Source of the DNA: Brevundimonas terrae
Lineage (GTDB): Bacteria; Pseudomonadota; Alphaproteobacteria; Caulobacterales; Caulobacteraceae
Reading direction: 5' to 3'
NCBI RefSeq assembly: GCF_011761985.1
Contig: NZ_JAASQT010000001.1
Span: 806,001 to 870,000, forward strand
DNA: 64,000 bases
The notes under the pieces are model-generated. The model was not told where the DNA came from, searched no databases, and was given only the letters and a program-made list of their open reading frames with translations. The position numbers were made by a program, and so were the translations under genes. Of this stretch, positions 37,142 to 46,365 are shown piece after piece (within the stretch, counting starts at the first letter, position 1; every line of letters starts with the position of its first letter).

Positions 37142-38119
37142 GTGACCCAAACCGATTTGAACACCGCACCCTCCCGCCCGCGTGTGTTGTTTATCAGCCC
37201 CAACCGTATCGGCGACAGCGTGATCGCGTCCGGCATTGTGCGCGAGATCAATCGCCAGTGGCCCAATGCGCATATTACGGTGGCCGTATCGGGTATGGCC
37301 GCGCCGTTTTATCGGGCCGCACCGGGCGTCGAGGACATCATTGTCGTCAACAAGGAAAAGCGCGGTGGTCACTGGCTCAAACTGTGGAAGGCCGTGCGCG
37401 GTACCCGTTGGGATGTGGCCATTGATACGCGTGGTTCGGCAACCACCTTCCTGATCCCGACCAAGACGCGCTTTGTGTACAGCAGCAAGCTGGAAAAGGG
37501 TGATCCCAAGGTCGAGGTGATTACCCGCCTGTTGCATGCGCCCCGCTCGCTGGAGCCGGAACTCTATATTGATGATCGCGCCCGTGATGACGCGGCAGCG
37601 GTCATTGATCCGCAACTGGCCACCGGTTCGGGCGAGGGCCCTATCATCGCGCTGGCCCCCATCGCCCACCAGAAGGGCAAGAGCTGGCCTGCCGACCGCT
37701 GGGCCGCGCTGGTCGAGAAGATGAAGGCGGAGCCGCGCTTTGAGGGCTGGCGTTTCATGCTGGTCGGTGGTCCGGGCGATCATGCACCGGCAGCACCGGC
37801 TTTGGCGGCGGCCGGTGATCGCGGTATCGACTTTGTCGGCAAGGGCGACATTCTGGCCTCGGCGGCAGCAATTTCTCGCGCCACGCTGTTTGTTGGCAAT
37901 GATAGCGGCCTGATGCACGTCTCGGCGGCGGCAGGCACGCCGACCCTGGGCCTGTTCGGTCCGACCGAATGGTGGCTGTATGGGCCGCGCGGTACCAAGA
38001 CCATGACGGTGGCCTCCAACAATACCCGTGGCCAGTTTGCGCCGATTGAAGACCTGACGGTGGATGCCGTCTTTGCCGCGACGATCAAACTTTACGATAC
38101 CTATGCGGGGACGAAATGA
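37142..38119 (+). CDS. Glycosyltransferase family 9 (heptosyltransferase-like), copy 1
   Basis: A 325-residue GT9-type transferase with the heptosyltransferase pattern: VLFISPNRIGDSVIASGIVREI at the start, FYRAAPGVEDIIVV, and the sugar-nucleotide domain with ALAPIAHQKGKSWPADRW and LFVGNDSGLMHVSAAAGTPTLGLFGPTE. The family adds heptose or other sugars to the LPS core at the inner membrane; the donor cannot be told here. It starts with GTG after a GAAGG ribosome site and overlaps a second GT9 gene by ATGA. The two are clear paralogues over their whole length. Confidence 0.88.
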   Translation: MTQTDLNTAPSRPRVLFISPNRIGDSVIASGIVREINRQWPNAHITVAVSGMAAPFYRAAPGVEDIIVVNKEKRGGHWLKLWKAVRGTRWDVAIDTRGSATTFLIPTKTRFVYSSKLEKGDPKVEVITRLLHAPRSLEPELYIDDRARDDAAAVIDPQLATGSGEGPIIALAPIAHQKGKSWPADRWAALVEKMKAEPRFEGWRFMLVGGPGDHAPAAPALAAAGDRGIDFVGKGDILASAAAISRATLFVGNDSGLMHVSAAAGTPTLGLFGPTEWWLYGPRGTKTMTVASNNTRGQFAPIEDLTVDAVFAATIKLYDTYAGTK

Positions 38120-39057
38120 GCCAGCCCAAGCCGCAGGTCCTGTTCATCAGTGCCGACCGCATCGGTGACGCCATCATGTCGATCGGTGCGATCCGCGAGA
38201 TCGGTCGCCAGATCCCCGATGCCGAAATCACCGTGGCGGTTGGCCCTCCGGCGGCAGCTCTGTTCAGGGCTGCCCCCAATGTGGTGAAGGTCATACCGTG
38301 GAAGAAGCAAAAGCTGTCCGGCCACTGGCGCACCTTGTGGAAACAGGCGGTCGGCACGCACTGGGCCATGGTGGCCGATGTACGTGGCTCGGTGATGTCG
38401 TTCTTCCTCAAGGCCGATCAGCGCCGCCTCTACAGCCGTAAGCTGGAGAAGGGCGAGATGAAGGTCGTCACCTTCTCCAATATGATGAAGGCCGCCAAAA
38501 CCGCCGAGCCGGAAATCTTTCTGGACGACAAGGCCCGCGCCGATGCCGCCGCAATCATTGGCACTGATCCTTCGCCCATCTTGGCTATGGCCCCGATTTC
38601 AACGGCGGCCGACAGAAGCTGGCCCGCCGACCGCTGGGCCGAACTGACGCAAAAGCTGATGAACGAGCCGCGCTTTGATGGCTGGCGGTTCATGCCTGTC
38701 GGTGGTCCGGGCGACCACGCCGCTGCTGCTCCGGCACTGGCTGTGGCCGGTGATCGCGGTATCGATGCCGTGGGCAAGTGCGATATTTTAGGCTCGGCGG
38801 CTTTATTGCAGCGGGCGACACTGTTTGTGGGTAACGACAGCGGCCTGATGCATGTCAGCGCGGCTGCCGGCACACCGACGCTGGGCCTGTTTGGACCCAG
38901 CGAGTGGTGGCACAAGGCACCCTATGGACCCAAGGGCCGTGTTCTGGCCGCCGCACCTGTTCGGGGCGAGTTTGCCCCGATTACGGCCTTGAGCGTCGAT
39001 CAGGTGTTTGCGGAAGTGTTGGCGCTTTACGACACCTTTGCGCGTTCTGGACGTTGA
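38116..39057 (+). CDS. Glycosyltransferase family 9 (heptosyltransferase-like), copy 2
   Basis: A 313-residue paralogue of the gene before, with the same landmarks: VLFISADRIGDAIMSIGAIREI, LFRAAPNVVKVIPW, AMAPISTAADRSWPADRW and LFVGNDSGLMHVSAAAGTPTLGLFGPSE. It starts within the stop codon of copy 1, so translation is coupled and the pair probably arose by tandem duplication and adds successive sugars. Differences cluster in the N-terminal acceptor half, as expected if acceptors differ. infC follows after a 115-base leader with its own hairpin. Confidence 0.88.
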   Translation: MSQPKPQVLFISADRIGDAIMSIGAIREIGRQIPDAEITVAVGPPAAALFRAAPNVVKVIPWKKQKLSGHWRTLWKQAVGTHWAMVADVRGSVMSFFLKADQRRLYSRKLEKGEMKVVTFSNMMKAAKTAEPEIFLDDKARADAAAIIGTDPSPILAMAPISTAADRSWPADRWAELTQKLMNEPRFDGWRFMPVGGPGDHAAAAPALAVAGDRGIDAVGKCDILGSAALLQRATLFVGNDSGLMHVSAAAGTPTLGLFGPSEWWHKAPYGPKGRVLAAAPVRGEFAPITALSVDQVFAEVLALYDTFARSGR

Positions 39058-39107
39058 TTGCAGCGCAAGCTTGAATTTTCGGGCTTTCATCGCCATATTC
39101 CCGCCGC

Positions 39108-39136
39108 TGGGACGCCTCTGTGAGCACAGAGGTTCC
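39108..39136 (+). promoter_or_regulatory. Hairpin in the infC leader
   Basis: CCTCTGTG (39115-39122) pairs fully with CACAGAGG (39125-39132), extended by GGGA/TCCC-like flanks. It ends about 22 bases before the ribosome site of infC. It could be an attenuation or stability element for the infC-rpmI-rplT cluster. Confidence 0.45.
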
Positions 39137-39172
39137 CGCCAAGCTTTTTGACCACACAAGGAAACGACGCCC

Positions 39173-39706
39173 ATTCGCCGTCCCATGCAAGCGCCGCCCG
39201 TAAAGGACGGCCCGCCGATGAACCAAGATATCCGTGCCCCCCGTGTTCTGCTCATTGACCAGAACGGCGAGAAGCAAGGCATTATGCCCTTGTCTGCTGC
39301 GCTGGAGGCTGCGGAAGAAGCTGGTCTGGATCTGGTTCAGATCGTGAACAATCCGGAAGCCCCGGTTTGTAAAATTCTGGACTACGGCAAGCATCGCTTC
39401 CAAGAGCAGAAAAAGAAGGCCGAGGCCCGCAAGCGCCAGAAGGTCGTCGAGCTCAAAGAGGTCAAGCTGCGTCCGAACATCGACAGCCACGACTATGAAG
39501 TGAAGGCCAAGGCCATGCGTCGCTTCTTCGAGGATGGCGACAAGGTCAAGGTGACCCTGCGCTTCCGTGGCCGTGAAATGGCTCACCCGGAACTGGGTAT
39601 GAAGCTGATGCACAAGGTGCAGGCAGACTTCGACGAAGTCGCAAAAGTCGAGTTCGCACCCAAGATGGAAGGCCGTCAGATGATCATGATCCTCGCTCCG
39701 CGTTAA
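39173..39706 (+). CDS. infC: Translation initiation factor IF-3, with an ATT start codon
   Basis: IF-3 binds the 30S subunit and checks the start codon. The core shows [15 protein letters not shown], then [21 protein letters not shown] and the C-terminal domain with [32 protein letters not shown] start at ATT 39173, giving 177 residues: the codons ATT CGC CGT CCC before the first ATG encode an (M)RRP head seen in alphaproteobacterial IF-3 as I recall it, and AAGGA (39158-39162) stands 10 bases before the ATT but 22 before ATG 39185. A non-canonical AUU start fits the known self-limiting control of infC in E. coli. Confidence 0.9.
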   Translation: MRRPMQAPPVKDGPPMNQDIRAPRVLLIDQNGEKQGIMPLSAALEAAEEAGLDLVQIVNNPEAPVCKILDYGKHRFQEQKKKAEARKRQKVVELKEVKLRPNIDSHDYEVKAKAMRRFFEDGDKVKVTLRFRGREMAHPELGMKLMHKVQADFDEVAKVEFAPKMEGRQMIMILAPR

Positions 39707-39734
39707 GCGACGGGATCACATCCAAGGTTTTACG

Positions 39735-39768
39735 AACGCCCCGGACGCAAGCTCGGGGCGTTTGCTTT
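39735..39768 (+). terminator. Rho-independent terminator after infC
   Basis: AACGCCCCG (39735-39743) pairs with CGGGGCGTT (39754-39762), followed by TTGCTTTT. It lies between infC and rpmI, so rpmI-rplT may have a separate promoter or be controlled by read-through. Confidence 0.8.
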
Positions 39769-39815
39769 TGCCAGTGGCGACAAGTCATTGGTTTTGAGTC
39801 ACTTGTCTTATGGGA

Positions 39816-39877
39816 GGGGATGGCGTAAAAGCCGCCCCTTCGTATCTACGGACCGTCGGGCGAATAGGCATGCCTGG
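39816..39877 (+). promoter_or_regulatory. Structured leader of rpmI-rplT, possible ribosomal-protein control site
   Basis: GGGG-GGC (39816-39824) pairs with GCC-CCCC (39831-39838), and a palindrome AGGCATGCCT follows at 39868-39877. L20 is known to repress its own operon by binding the leader in other bacteria; whether this leader does so is inferred from position only. Confidence 0.35.
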
Positions 39878-39950
39878 GCGGTTCTGAAACGGACGCTGTA
39901 TGAAATCTTTGGATTTTCAAATGGCGTGCCCTCAATCAGAGAGAGTTAAA

Positions 39951-40148
39951 ATGCCGAAGTTGAAGACGAAGTCGGGCGCCAAGAAGCGCTTCAAATTCAC
40001 TGCCACGGGCAAGGTCAAGGCTGGCGTCGCTGGTAAGCGCCACCGTCTGATCAGCCACAACTCGAAGTACATCCGCCAAAACCGCGGTACTTCGGTCATG
40101 GCCGATGCCGATGCCAAGAAGATCAAGAGCTACATGCCGTACGCCTAA
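39951..40148 (+). CDS. rpmI: Ribosomal protein bL35
   Basis: A 65-residue, strongly basic protein of the large ribosomal subunit. The sequence [20 protein letters not shown] and the [16 protein letters not shown] segment are typical of bL35. I use ATG 39951 behind AGAGAG; the open frame to 39900 adds an unrelated head. It stands between infC and rplT, the conserved order in bacteria, but a terminator and about 180 bp of leader separate it from infC. Confidence 0.96.
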   Translation: MPKLKTKSGAKKRFKFTATGKVKAGVAGKRHRLISHNSKYIRQNRGTSVMADADAKKIKSYMPYA

Positions 40149-40259
40149 GGCGCACTGCATTTCTGATCTCTTCTCGCATTTGAATTTGAACACCGTCCCT
40201 TTAGCGGCCCCCCTTTTCGAAGGTTGAGGCGCTAGGGACTTCCCAAAGGGAAAACGAAC

Positions 40260-40613
40260 ATGGCACGCGTCACACGGGGCGTTACGTCCCACGCCAAGCA
40301 CAAGAAGGTCCTGAAGCAAGCTAAGGGCTTCTACGGCCGCCGCAAGAATACCATCCGCACCGCCAAGGCTGCCGTTGACCGTGCTGGTCAATACGCCTAC
40401 CGCGACCGTCGCAACAAAAAGCGTAGCTTCCGCGCTCTGTGGATCCAGCGCATCAACGCTGCGGCCCGCATGGAAGGCTTCACCTACTCGCAGTTCGTGC
40501 ACGGCCTGGACAAGGCTGGCATCGTTCTGGACCGTAAGGTTCTGGCTGCGATCGCTGCCGACGAAGCTGGCTTCAAGGCCATTGCTGACAAGGTCCGCGC
40601 CGCTCTGGCCTAA
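40260..40613 (+). CDS. rplT: Ribosomal protein bL20
   Basis: A 117-residue basic protein that binds 23S rRNA early in 50S assembly. [20 protein letters not shown] at the start, then [20 protein letters not shown] and the globular C-terminal part with [23 protein letters not shown] are the family pattern. A good AAAGGGA ribosome site precedes the ATG. bL20 often represses its own transcript, and rpmI lies 111 bases upstream. A terminator closes the cluster before pheS. Confidence 0.97.
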   Translation: MARVTRGVTSHAKHKKVLKQAKGFYGRRKNTIRTAKAAVDRAGQYAYRDRRNKKRSFRALWIQRINAAARMEGFTYSQFVHGLDKAGIVLDRKVLAAIAADEAGFKAIADKVRAALA

Positions 40614-40650
40614 GTCTTTGGCCTAAGAGACGGTTCGATCCGATTAAAAG

Positions 40651-40682
40651 CGCCCGTTCCGGTCACCGGAGCGGGCGTTTTT
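40651..40682 (+). terminator. Rho-independent terminator after rplT
   Basis: A 12-base-pair stem, arms 40651-40662 and 40666-40677, is followed by five Ts. It contains a TCCGGT/ACCGGA inner dyad. Confidence 0.85.
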
Positions 40683-40762
40683 GCATCTTGGCTACCCCTC
40701 TGGGACGAAGTCTCTGCTAAGAGGGTGACGAACGGGCCGTGGCCCGATAAAGCACAGCGCAA

Positions 40763-41839
40763 ATGACCGATCTCGCCCAACTCGAAACCGAACTCATCAA
40801 CGCCATTGGCGCGGCAGAGACTGTCGCCGCCCTTGAAGAGGTGCGCGTTGCCGCCCTCGGCAAGTCCGGCTCCATTTCACTCCTGCTGAAAGGCATGGGC
40901 CAGCTTAGCCCCGACGAGCGCCGCGAGCGCGGTCCGGTGCTGAACGGCCTACGCGACCGTGTGACCACGGCGTTGAATGCCCGCAAAGCCGATCTGGAAG
41001 CCTCGGAGCTGAACGCCCGTCTTCTGACGGAGCGTGTGGACCTGACCCTGCCGTCGCGCCCCCGTCGCAAGGGCGGTGTTCACCCCACCATGCAGGTGAT
41101 GGACGAGATGATCGCCATCTTTGCCGAGATGGGCTTTGCCGTGGCCGAAGGTCCGGACATCGAAGACGACTTCCACAACTTCACCGCACTGAACTTCCCG
41201 CCGAAGCACCCCGCGCGTGAAATGCACGACACCTTCTTCCTGAAGCCGGATGCCGAGACGGGCGAGCGCAAGGTTCTGCGTACCCACACCTCGCCGGTTC
41301 AGGTGCGCACGATGATGTCGCAAAAGCCGCCAATCCGTATCATCGCGCCGGGTCGTACCTTCCGTAAGGATTCGGACGCCACCCACACGCCGATGTTCCA
41401 CCAGATCGAAGGTCTGGTCATCGACCGCGACGTCAATATGGGCCACCTGAAGACGACGCTGGAAACCTTCATGGCGCGCTTCTTTGAACTGGACGATGTG
41501 CAGGCCCGTTTCCGCCCGCACCACTTCCCGTTCACCGAGCCGTCGGCGGAAATGGACATCCGCTGTGACCGTTCCGGCGGCAAGCTGGTGCTGAACACCG
41601 GCGAGGACTGGCTGGAGATTCTGGGCTGCGGCATGGTGCACCCGAACGTGCTGATCGCCTGCGGCCTTGATCCTGACGAGTATCAGGGCTTTGCCTTCGG
41701 CATGGGCGTGGACCGTCTGGCCATGCTGAAATACGGCGTCTCGGACCTGCGTCCGATGTTCGATGCCGATACCCGCTGGCTGGCCCATTACGGCTTTAGC
41801 GCATTCCAAGCTCCCAATCCGGCCTCGGGCCTGAGCTGA
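40763..41839 (+). CDS. pheS: Phenylalanyl-tRNA synthetase alpha subunit
   Basis: PheS is the catalytic subunit of the tetrameric synthetase. The 358-residue protein has an N-terminal coiled coil (about 1-85) and a class II catalytic core: [33 protein letters not shown], motif 2 at [21 protein letters not shown] and motif 3 [18 protein letters not shown]. The gap after rplT contains a terminator and a CCCTCT/AGAGGG repeat (40696-40725), possibly part of a leader. pheT does not follow directly: a 129-residue gene is inserted. Confidence 0.96.
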   Translation: MTDLAQLETELINAIGAAETVAALEEVRVAALGKSGSISLLLKGMGQLSPDERRERGPVLNGLRDRVTTALNARKADLEASELNARLLTERVDLTLPSRPRRKGGVHPTMQVMDEMIAIFAEMGFAVAEGPDIEDDFHNFTALNFPPKHPAREMHDTFFLKPDAETGERKVLRTHTSPVQVRTMMSQKPPIRIIAPGRTFRKDSDATHTPMFHQIEGLVIDRDVNMGHLKTTLETFMARFFELDDVQARFRPHHFPFTEPSAEMDIRCDRSGGKLVLNTGEDWLEILGCGMVHPNVLIACGLDPDEYQGFAFGMGVDRLAMLKYGVSDLRPMFDADTRWLAHYGFSAFQAPNPASGLS

Positions 41840-41849
41840 GGTACAGATT

Positions 41850-42239
41850 ATGACTGACAATACCGACATCACCATTTCTGCCATCGGTGCCGGCCCTGAA
41901 TATGAGGGCATTAACATCTGGCTTCCGGCTCTGGCCGTCGAGGCTGCGCGTCGTGGCGAGAACGCCATCATTGGCAAGACCTTCCGCAACTGCATGATCG
42001 AAGGTCCGGCGGTTCTGTTGCCGCTGGGGGCCTGTAATTTTGACGGCTGTAATATGGGCGATGCGCAGGGCGATATCCGCAACCTGCTGCTGCAACCCAT
42101 GGGCCCGCAAAAGGTCACCGGCACGGTCGCCTTCCAGGACTGCCAGTTCATCAACTGCCAGTTCATCCGCGTCGGCTTTACCGGTACGCCCGATTTTCTG
42201 GGCCAGATCCAGCAGGTGCTGACCGGAGGCGTGCAATGA
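41850..42239 (+). CDS. Small pentapeptide-like protein encoded between pheS and pheT
   Basis: A 129-residue protein I cannot place in a named family. The N-terminal half has [45 protein letters not shown]. The C-terminal half has five-residue periodicity: CNFDGCNM, then [16 protein letters not shown], with Phe and Cys recurring every five positions as in pentapeptide-repeat beta-helices. Nothing catalytic is visible. It begins 10 bases after pheS and its stop overlaps the pheT start as ATGA, so all three are made from one transcript, and translation of pheT is probably coupled to it. Confidence 0.8.
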   Translation: MTDNTDITISAIGAGPEYEGINIWLPALAVEAARRGENAIIGKTFRNCMIEGPAVLLPLGACNFDGCNMGDAQGDIRNLLLQPMGPQKVTGTVAFQDCQFINCQFIRVGFTGTPDFLGQIQQVLTGGVQ

Positions 42240-44626
42240 AGTTCACGCTTTCATGGCTGAAAGACCATCTGGAAACCTCGGCGGATGTGAATGCCGTGGC
42301 CGAGGCCATGACCATGGCTGGTCTAGAGGTCGAAGAGGTCAATGATCCGGTCGCCAAGCTGGCGGCGTTCAGTGTGGCCAAGATCGTCTCGGCCGAGCGT
42401 CACCCGAATGCCGACCGTCTTCAGGTCTGTCAGGTCGATACGGTCGACGGCATGAAGGAAATCGTCTGCGGTGCGCCCAATGCGCGCCCGGGCCTGACCA
42501 CCATCTATGCGCCGATCGGGGCCTATGTGCCGGGTCTGGACGTAACGCTGGTTGAAAAGCCGGTACGCGGTATCGTCTCCAACGGCATGCTGTGCTCGGG
42601 TGGCGAACTGCAATTGCCGGACGAGAATGACGGCATTCTGGAACTGTCGGACGATCTGGCGGTCGGGACGAGCGCTGCCCAAGTGTTCGGCCTTGAGCCG
42701 GTCATCGACTTCGAAGTGACCCCGAACCGTCCCGACTGGCTGGGTGTTGCGGGTATTGCGCGCGATCTGGCTGCGGCGGGTCTTGGCACGCTGAAAACGC
42801 CTGCGATTGAGCCGGTCGCGGGCAAGGGTGCATCGAGCATCTCGGTTCGCATTGATGCGCCCGAGCTGTGCCCGACCTTTGGTGGTCGCGTGATCCGTGG
42901 CGTCAAGAACGGCCCGTCGCCGAAATGGCTTCAGGAACGCCTGACGGCTATCGGTCTGCGTCCGATCAATGCGCTGGTGGATATCACCAACCTGATTTCC
43001 TATGACCGTGCCCGTCCGCTGCATGTCTATGACATCTCCAAGCTGGAAGGCACCGAGATCGTTGTGCGCGCCGGTCAGGGCGAGGAAACGCTGACGGCGC
43101 TGGACGGTAAAGAATACGCGCCCAAGGCTGCCGATTGCGTGATCGCTGACAATACTGGCACCCGCGCCATCGGTCTGGGTGGCGTTATGGGTGGCGAAAG
43201 CACCGGCTGCTCGCTGGAGACGGTCGATGTCTTCCTCGAAAGCGCCTGGTTTACCCCGATTGTGATCGCCCAGACGGGCCGCGCGCTGGGTATCCATTCG
43301 GACGCGCAATATCGTTTCGCCCGTGGCGTCGATACGCATTCGGTCGTTCCGGGTCTGGAACTGGCTACCAAGCTGATCCTCGAGCTGTGCGGTGGCGAGG
43401 CTTCCGAGATTGTGGTCGCTGGCGAAGCACCAGCCGCCCCCGCAGGCTTTGCCTTTGATCCGGCCTTTGTGAAGCGCCTGACGGGTATGGACCTGTCGGA
43501 AGACCGCATTGCCGACATCCTGACGGCGCTGGACTTCAAGGTCGAGCGTGGCGCGTCGTGGACGGTGACGCCGCCGACCGCGCGTCGTGATGCCCATGGC
43601 CCGGCCGATCTGGTCGAGGAAGTGGCCCGCATCGAAGGCTTTGCCTCGCTGCCGTCAACGCCGCTTCCGGCTGTGGCTCCGCCTGCCGGTGGCATCCTCA
43701 GCGTACGCCAGTCGCGCGTGCGCACGGCACGTCGCGCACTGGCCTCGATGGGCTATGCCGAGGCCGTGACGTGGTCGTTCACCAAACAGTCCAAGGCGGT
43801 TCTGTTCGGTGGCGGTGATGACAGGCTGGTGCTGGAAAACCCGATTGCCTCGGACCTTGACTGCATGCGTCCGTCGGCTCTGCCGAACCTGATCGAGGCG
43901 GCGGCCCGCAATGCCGCACGCGGTCATGCCGATGCGGCCCTGTTCGAAATCGGCCCGATCTATCTGGGTGATGGTCCCAAAGACCAGCGCACCACGATTA
44001 CCGGTCTGGTGGCTCCGCATGCGGACCGTCACTGGCAGGGTGCGGGCGATGATGCGTTGTTCGCCCTCAAGGCTGATCTGGTCGAGTTGTTGGAGCTGAT
44101 CGGTGCGCCGGTGGGTTCGCTGCAACTGGTGCAGGGGCAAAACCGCGAATGGTGGCATCCGGGTCGTTCGGCCCGCCTGCAACTGGGCCCCAAGAACATC
44201 ATCGTCGAGTTCGGTGCCCTGCACCCGTCGATCCTGAAGACGCTGGATGCCGATGGCCCGATGCTGGCCTTCGAGATCATTCTCGACAATGTGCCGGAAC
44301 CCAAGGGTAAAGGTGGTAAGGCGCGCGGTGCGGCCAACCTGCCGAACCTGATGCCTCTGTCGCGCGACTTTGCTTTCGTTCTGGACGAGGCCAAGGCCGT
44401 GGGCGATCTGGTCAAGGCCGTCTCGGGTGCCGACAAGGCCCTGATCACCGATGTGCGCGTCTTTGACGTCTATCGCGGCAAGGGCGTGCCGGAAGGCCAG
44501 AAATCGATCGCTATCGAGGTCGAGATCCAGCCGCGTGAAGCCACACTGACCGATGCCGAGATCGAGGCCCTGATGGCCAAGGTCGTTGCCGCCGCCACCA
44601 AGGCGGGCGCGGTGTTGCGCAGCTAG
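42236..44626 (+). CDS. pheT: Phenylalanyl-tRNA synthetase beta subunit
   Basis: PheT is the editing and tRNA-binding subunit. The 796 residues are usual. Domains in order: B1 and the EMAP-like tRNA-binding domain (about 38-148, with [22 protein letters not shown]), B3/B4 editing (about 210-390, with [23 protein letters not shown]), B5 (about 400-475), a catalytic-like core (with [12 protein letters not shown]), and the C-terminal FDX-ACB anticodon-binding domain ([32 protein letters not shown]). The start ATG overlaps the stop of the small gene before. A terminator follows. Confidence 0.97.
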   Translation: MKFTLSWLKDHLETSADVNAVAEAMTMAGLEVEEVNDPVAKLAAFSVAKIVSAERHPNADRLQVCQVDTVDGMKEIVCGAPNARPGLTTIYAPIGAYVPGLDVTLVEKPVRGIVSNGMLCSGGELQLPDENDGILELSDDLAVGTSAAQVFGLEPVIDFEVTPNRPDWLGVAGIARDLAAAGLGTLKTPAIEPVAGKGASSISVRIDAPELCPTFGGRVIRGVKNGPSPKWLQERLTAIGLRPINALVDITNLISYDRARPLHVYDISKLEGTEIVVRAGQGEETLTALDGKEYAPKAADCVIADNTGTRAIGLGGVMGGESTGCSLETVDVFLESAWFTPIVIAQTGRALGIHSDAQYRFARGVDTHSVVPGLELATKLILELCGGEASEIVVAGEAPAAPAGFAFDPAFVKRLTGMDLSEDRIADILTALDFKVERGASWTVTPPTARRDAHGPADLVEEVARIEGFASLPSTPLPAVAPPAGGILSVRQSRVRTARRALASMGYAEAVTWSFTKQSKAVLFGGGDDRLVLENPIASDLDCMRPSALPNLIEAAARNAARGHADAALFEIGPIYLGDGPKDQRTTITGLVAPHADRHWQGAGDDALFALKADLVELLELIGAPVGSLQLVQGQNREWWHPGRSARLQLGPKNIIVEFGALHPSILKTLDADGPMLAFEIILDNVPEPKGKGGKARGAANLPNLMPLSRDFAFVLDEAKAVGDLVKAVSGADKALITDVRVFDVYRGKGVPEGQKSIAIEVEIQPREATLTDAEIEALMAKVVAAATKAGAVLRS

Positions 44627-44647
44627 GCGCAAAGCCAACAATAAGAA

Positions 44648-44682
44648 GGGGTCGGGGGCGCAGGCTTCCGGCCCCTTTTTCT
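44648..44682 (+). terminator. Rho-independent terminator after pheT
   Basis: GGGGTCGG (44648-44655) pairs with CCGGCCCC (44668-44675), one wobble pair, followed by TTTTTCTTT. Confidence 0.82.
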
Positions 44683-44815
44683 TTGTGTTTTGGTCCGGTT
44701 TTTTGCGATGGCAATGATTGGTTAACCCTAAAGCCCCAAGTCTGCCGCAAAAGGCCGTGACGGTATATTTCTCGCCCGGGACGTCGGGCAACCGCCATGC
44801 CGATGGGAGTTTACC

Positions 44816-45439
44816 ATGCACCGCCGCCAACTGATCCGTACCAGCCTGGGCCTTGCTGCCGCCAGCGCCCTTCCGGTGGGCCTGGGCGCCTGTGCCACGC
44901 GTGGCCAACCGGCCAATCCGAACTATCCGATTGCTGCGGACCAGACCGCCCAGACCTATACGTTTGACGAATTGGTCGCTGCCGGTTCGCGTGAAATGGG
45001 CATTGCCTCCGAGGCTATCGGTGGTGCCATCGAACGTATCTTTGCCGATCAGGGCGGCGCGCCGACGGCCTATATTGCTGGCGAGGAAGCCGCCGGTGCG
45101 GTTGTGGCCGGTCTGCGTTATGGCCGTGGTGCCCTTCACATGAAGGACCTGTCGGCCTCGCAAGAAGTCTTCTGGCAGGGCGCATCCATTGGCTGGGACT
45201 GGGGTGGCAATGCCAGCCGCGTGTTCACGCTGGTCTACGGCCTCTATCATCCCGACATGCTTTACCGCCGCTATCCGGGCGTTGAAGGCTCGGCCTATGC
45301 GATTGCCGGTCTGGGTGTGAACTATCAACGTGCAGACGGTATCGTTCTGGCACCGGTACGCACGGGTGTAGGCCTGCGTCTGGGGGCCAATGTTGGCACG
45401 ATGAGCTATAGCCGCCAGCGCAACATCTTCCCGTTCTAA
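44816..45439 (+). CDS. EipA/DUF1134 family envelope protein
   Basis: A 207-residue member of DUF1134, known in Brucella and Caulobacter as EipA, a periplasmic protein needed for envelope integrity. The N-terminus RRQLIRTSLGLAAASALPVGLGAC combines a twin-arginine-like motif with a lipobox cysteine C26, so it may be a lipoprotein. The DUF1134 domain covers about 45-205 with FWQGASIGWDWGGNASRVFTLVY and the C-terminal GLRLGANVGTMSYSRQRNIFPF, all family-typical. A GGGAG ribosome site precedes it. It is followed by a two-way terminator and converges on the SDR gene. Confidence 0.9.
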   Translation: MHRRQLIRTSLGLAAASALPVGLGACATRGQPANPNYPIAADQTAQTYTFDELVAAGSREMGIASEAIGGAIERIFADQGGAPTAYIAGEEAAGAVVAGLRYGRGALHMKDLSASQEVFWQGASIGWDWGGNASRVFTLVYGLYHPDMLYRRYPGVEGSAYAIAGLGVNYQRADGIVLAPVRTGVGLRLGANVGTMSYSRQRNIFPF

Positions 45440-45461
45440 GCGGCGGTGACGCGAAAAGATC

Positions 45462-45491
45462 AAAGGCCGGAGCAGATGCTCCGGCCTTTTT
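45462..45491. terminator. Bidirectional terminator between eipA-like and SDR genes
   Basis: AAAGGCCGGAGC (45462-45473) pairs fully with GCTCCGGCCTTT (45478-45489) around AGAT, followed by TT and preceded by an A-rich run. It serves both converging genes. Confidence 0.88.
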
Positions 45492-46361
45492 CTATGTCTG
45501 GCTTGTGATCAGGCTTTCCAGCCCTTCGCGATAGCTGGGATAGCGCGGTCGCCAGCCCAGCTCGGCCTTGGCGCGGGCATTGGAAATGCGTTTGTTGTCT
45601 CGATAGAAGCGCCGCATGCCGTCGCTGACCGACGGGTCGTCCAGCGATACCTCGGCAGGTGGTGCCATACCGATCCGTTCGGCGGCCCAGAGGGTGACGT
45701 CCTCGGCCGGAGTGGGGGTGTCGTCGCACAGATTATAGATGCCGCCCGGATGCGGTCGCGCCATCGAGGCAAACAGGCCCGAAATCACATCGTCGATATG
45801 GATGCGGTTGAATACCTGTTCGGGTTTACGGACCAGAGGCACAGTACCGGCCCGCAACCTCTGGAAGATGTTCTGCTCCGGCCCATAGAAGGCAGGCAGG
45901 CGGAAGATTTGCACGGTCAGGCCCATGCCGCGCCCTGCATCCAGCCAGTCGCGCTCGGCCTTGGCCCGTCGTGCCCCTTCAAGGGTGGCGGCATTCAGGG
46001 CGTCGCCTTCAAAAGCCCAGCCACCGGCGCGGTCGCCATAGACGCTGGTCGAGGAAATATAGCCGATCCAGTCGGGCCAGGCTTCGCCCGCAGGCAGGGC
46101 CGACAGGGCCCGCATGGCCGGACAGCCATGGGCATCGGGCGGCGCGGTGACCAGAATAGCCGTTGCGTTCATGCCTGCTCTGGCCAGGGCGTCGGCATTA
46201 TCGGGATCGACCGCCTGCCAGCCCCGTTTTTCAAAATCGGCCCTGCGCTCGGCCTGGCGCGAGCTGACAGCCACATCCCACCCCTTGTCTGTGGCGGCCT
46301 GTGCGACAGCCTGACCCAGATAACCACCACCAAAAACCAGCAGGGAGGAAGAGGGTGTCAT
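45492..46361 (-). CDS. NAD(P)-dependent SDR/epimerase family protein (YeeZ-like)
   Basis: A 289-residue extended short-chain dehydrogenase. The Rossmann start is LLVFGGGYLGQAVAQAA (unusual triple Gly), ISSTSVYGDRAGGW stands where the catalytic Ser/Thr and Tyr lie, and FRLPAFYGPEQN and NRIHIDDVISGLFASMARP are typical of the epimerase/YeeZ group. The expected YxxxK is not clear, so catalytic activity is uncertain. It follows the SqdB-like gene after 4 bases and is the last gene of the leftward glmS-galU-GNAT-sqdB-SDR run. A role in sugar-nucleotide or cofactor repair is inferred from context only. Confidence 0.8.
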   Translation of the reverse strand: MTPSSSLLVFGGGYLGQAVAQAATDKGWDVAVSSRQAERRADFEKRGWQAVDPDNADALARAGMNATAILVTAPPDAHGCPAMRALSALPAGEAWPDWIGYISSTSVYGDRAGGWAFEGDALNAATLEGARRAKAERDWLDAGRGMGLTVQIFRLPAFYGPEQNIFQRLRAGTVPLVRKPEQVFNRIHIDDVISGLFASMARPHPGGIYNLCDDTPTPAEDVTLWAAERIGMAPPAEVSLDDPSVSDGMRRFYRDNKRISNARAKAELGWRPRYPSYREGLESLITSQT

Positions 46362-46365
46362 GGCT

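Noticed and set aside
36311..37918. Upstream extension of the ABHD10-like gene to 37918
   Set aside because: The extension is antisense to the first GT9 gene and has no hydrolase character; ATG 37063 has a good ribosome site.
40630..40645. tRNA T-loop-like sequence GGTTCGATCC after rplT
   Set aside because: No acceptor, D or anticodon stems can be built around it; it lies between the rplT stop and its terminator.
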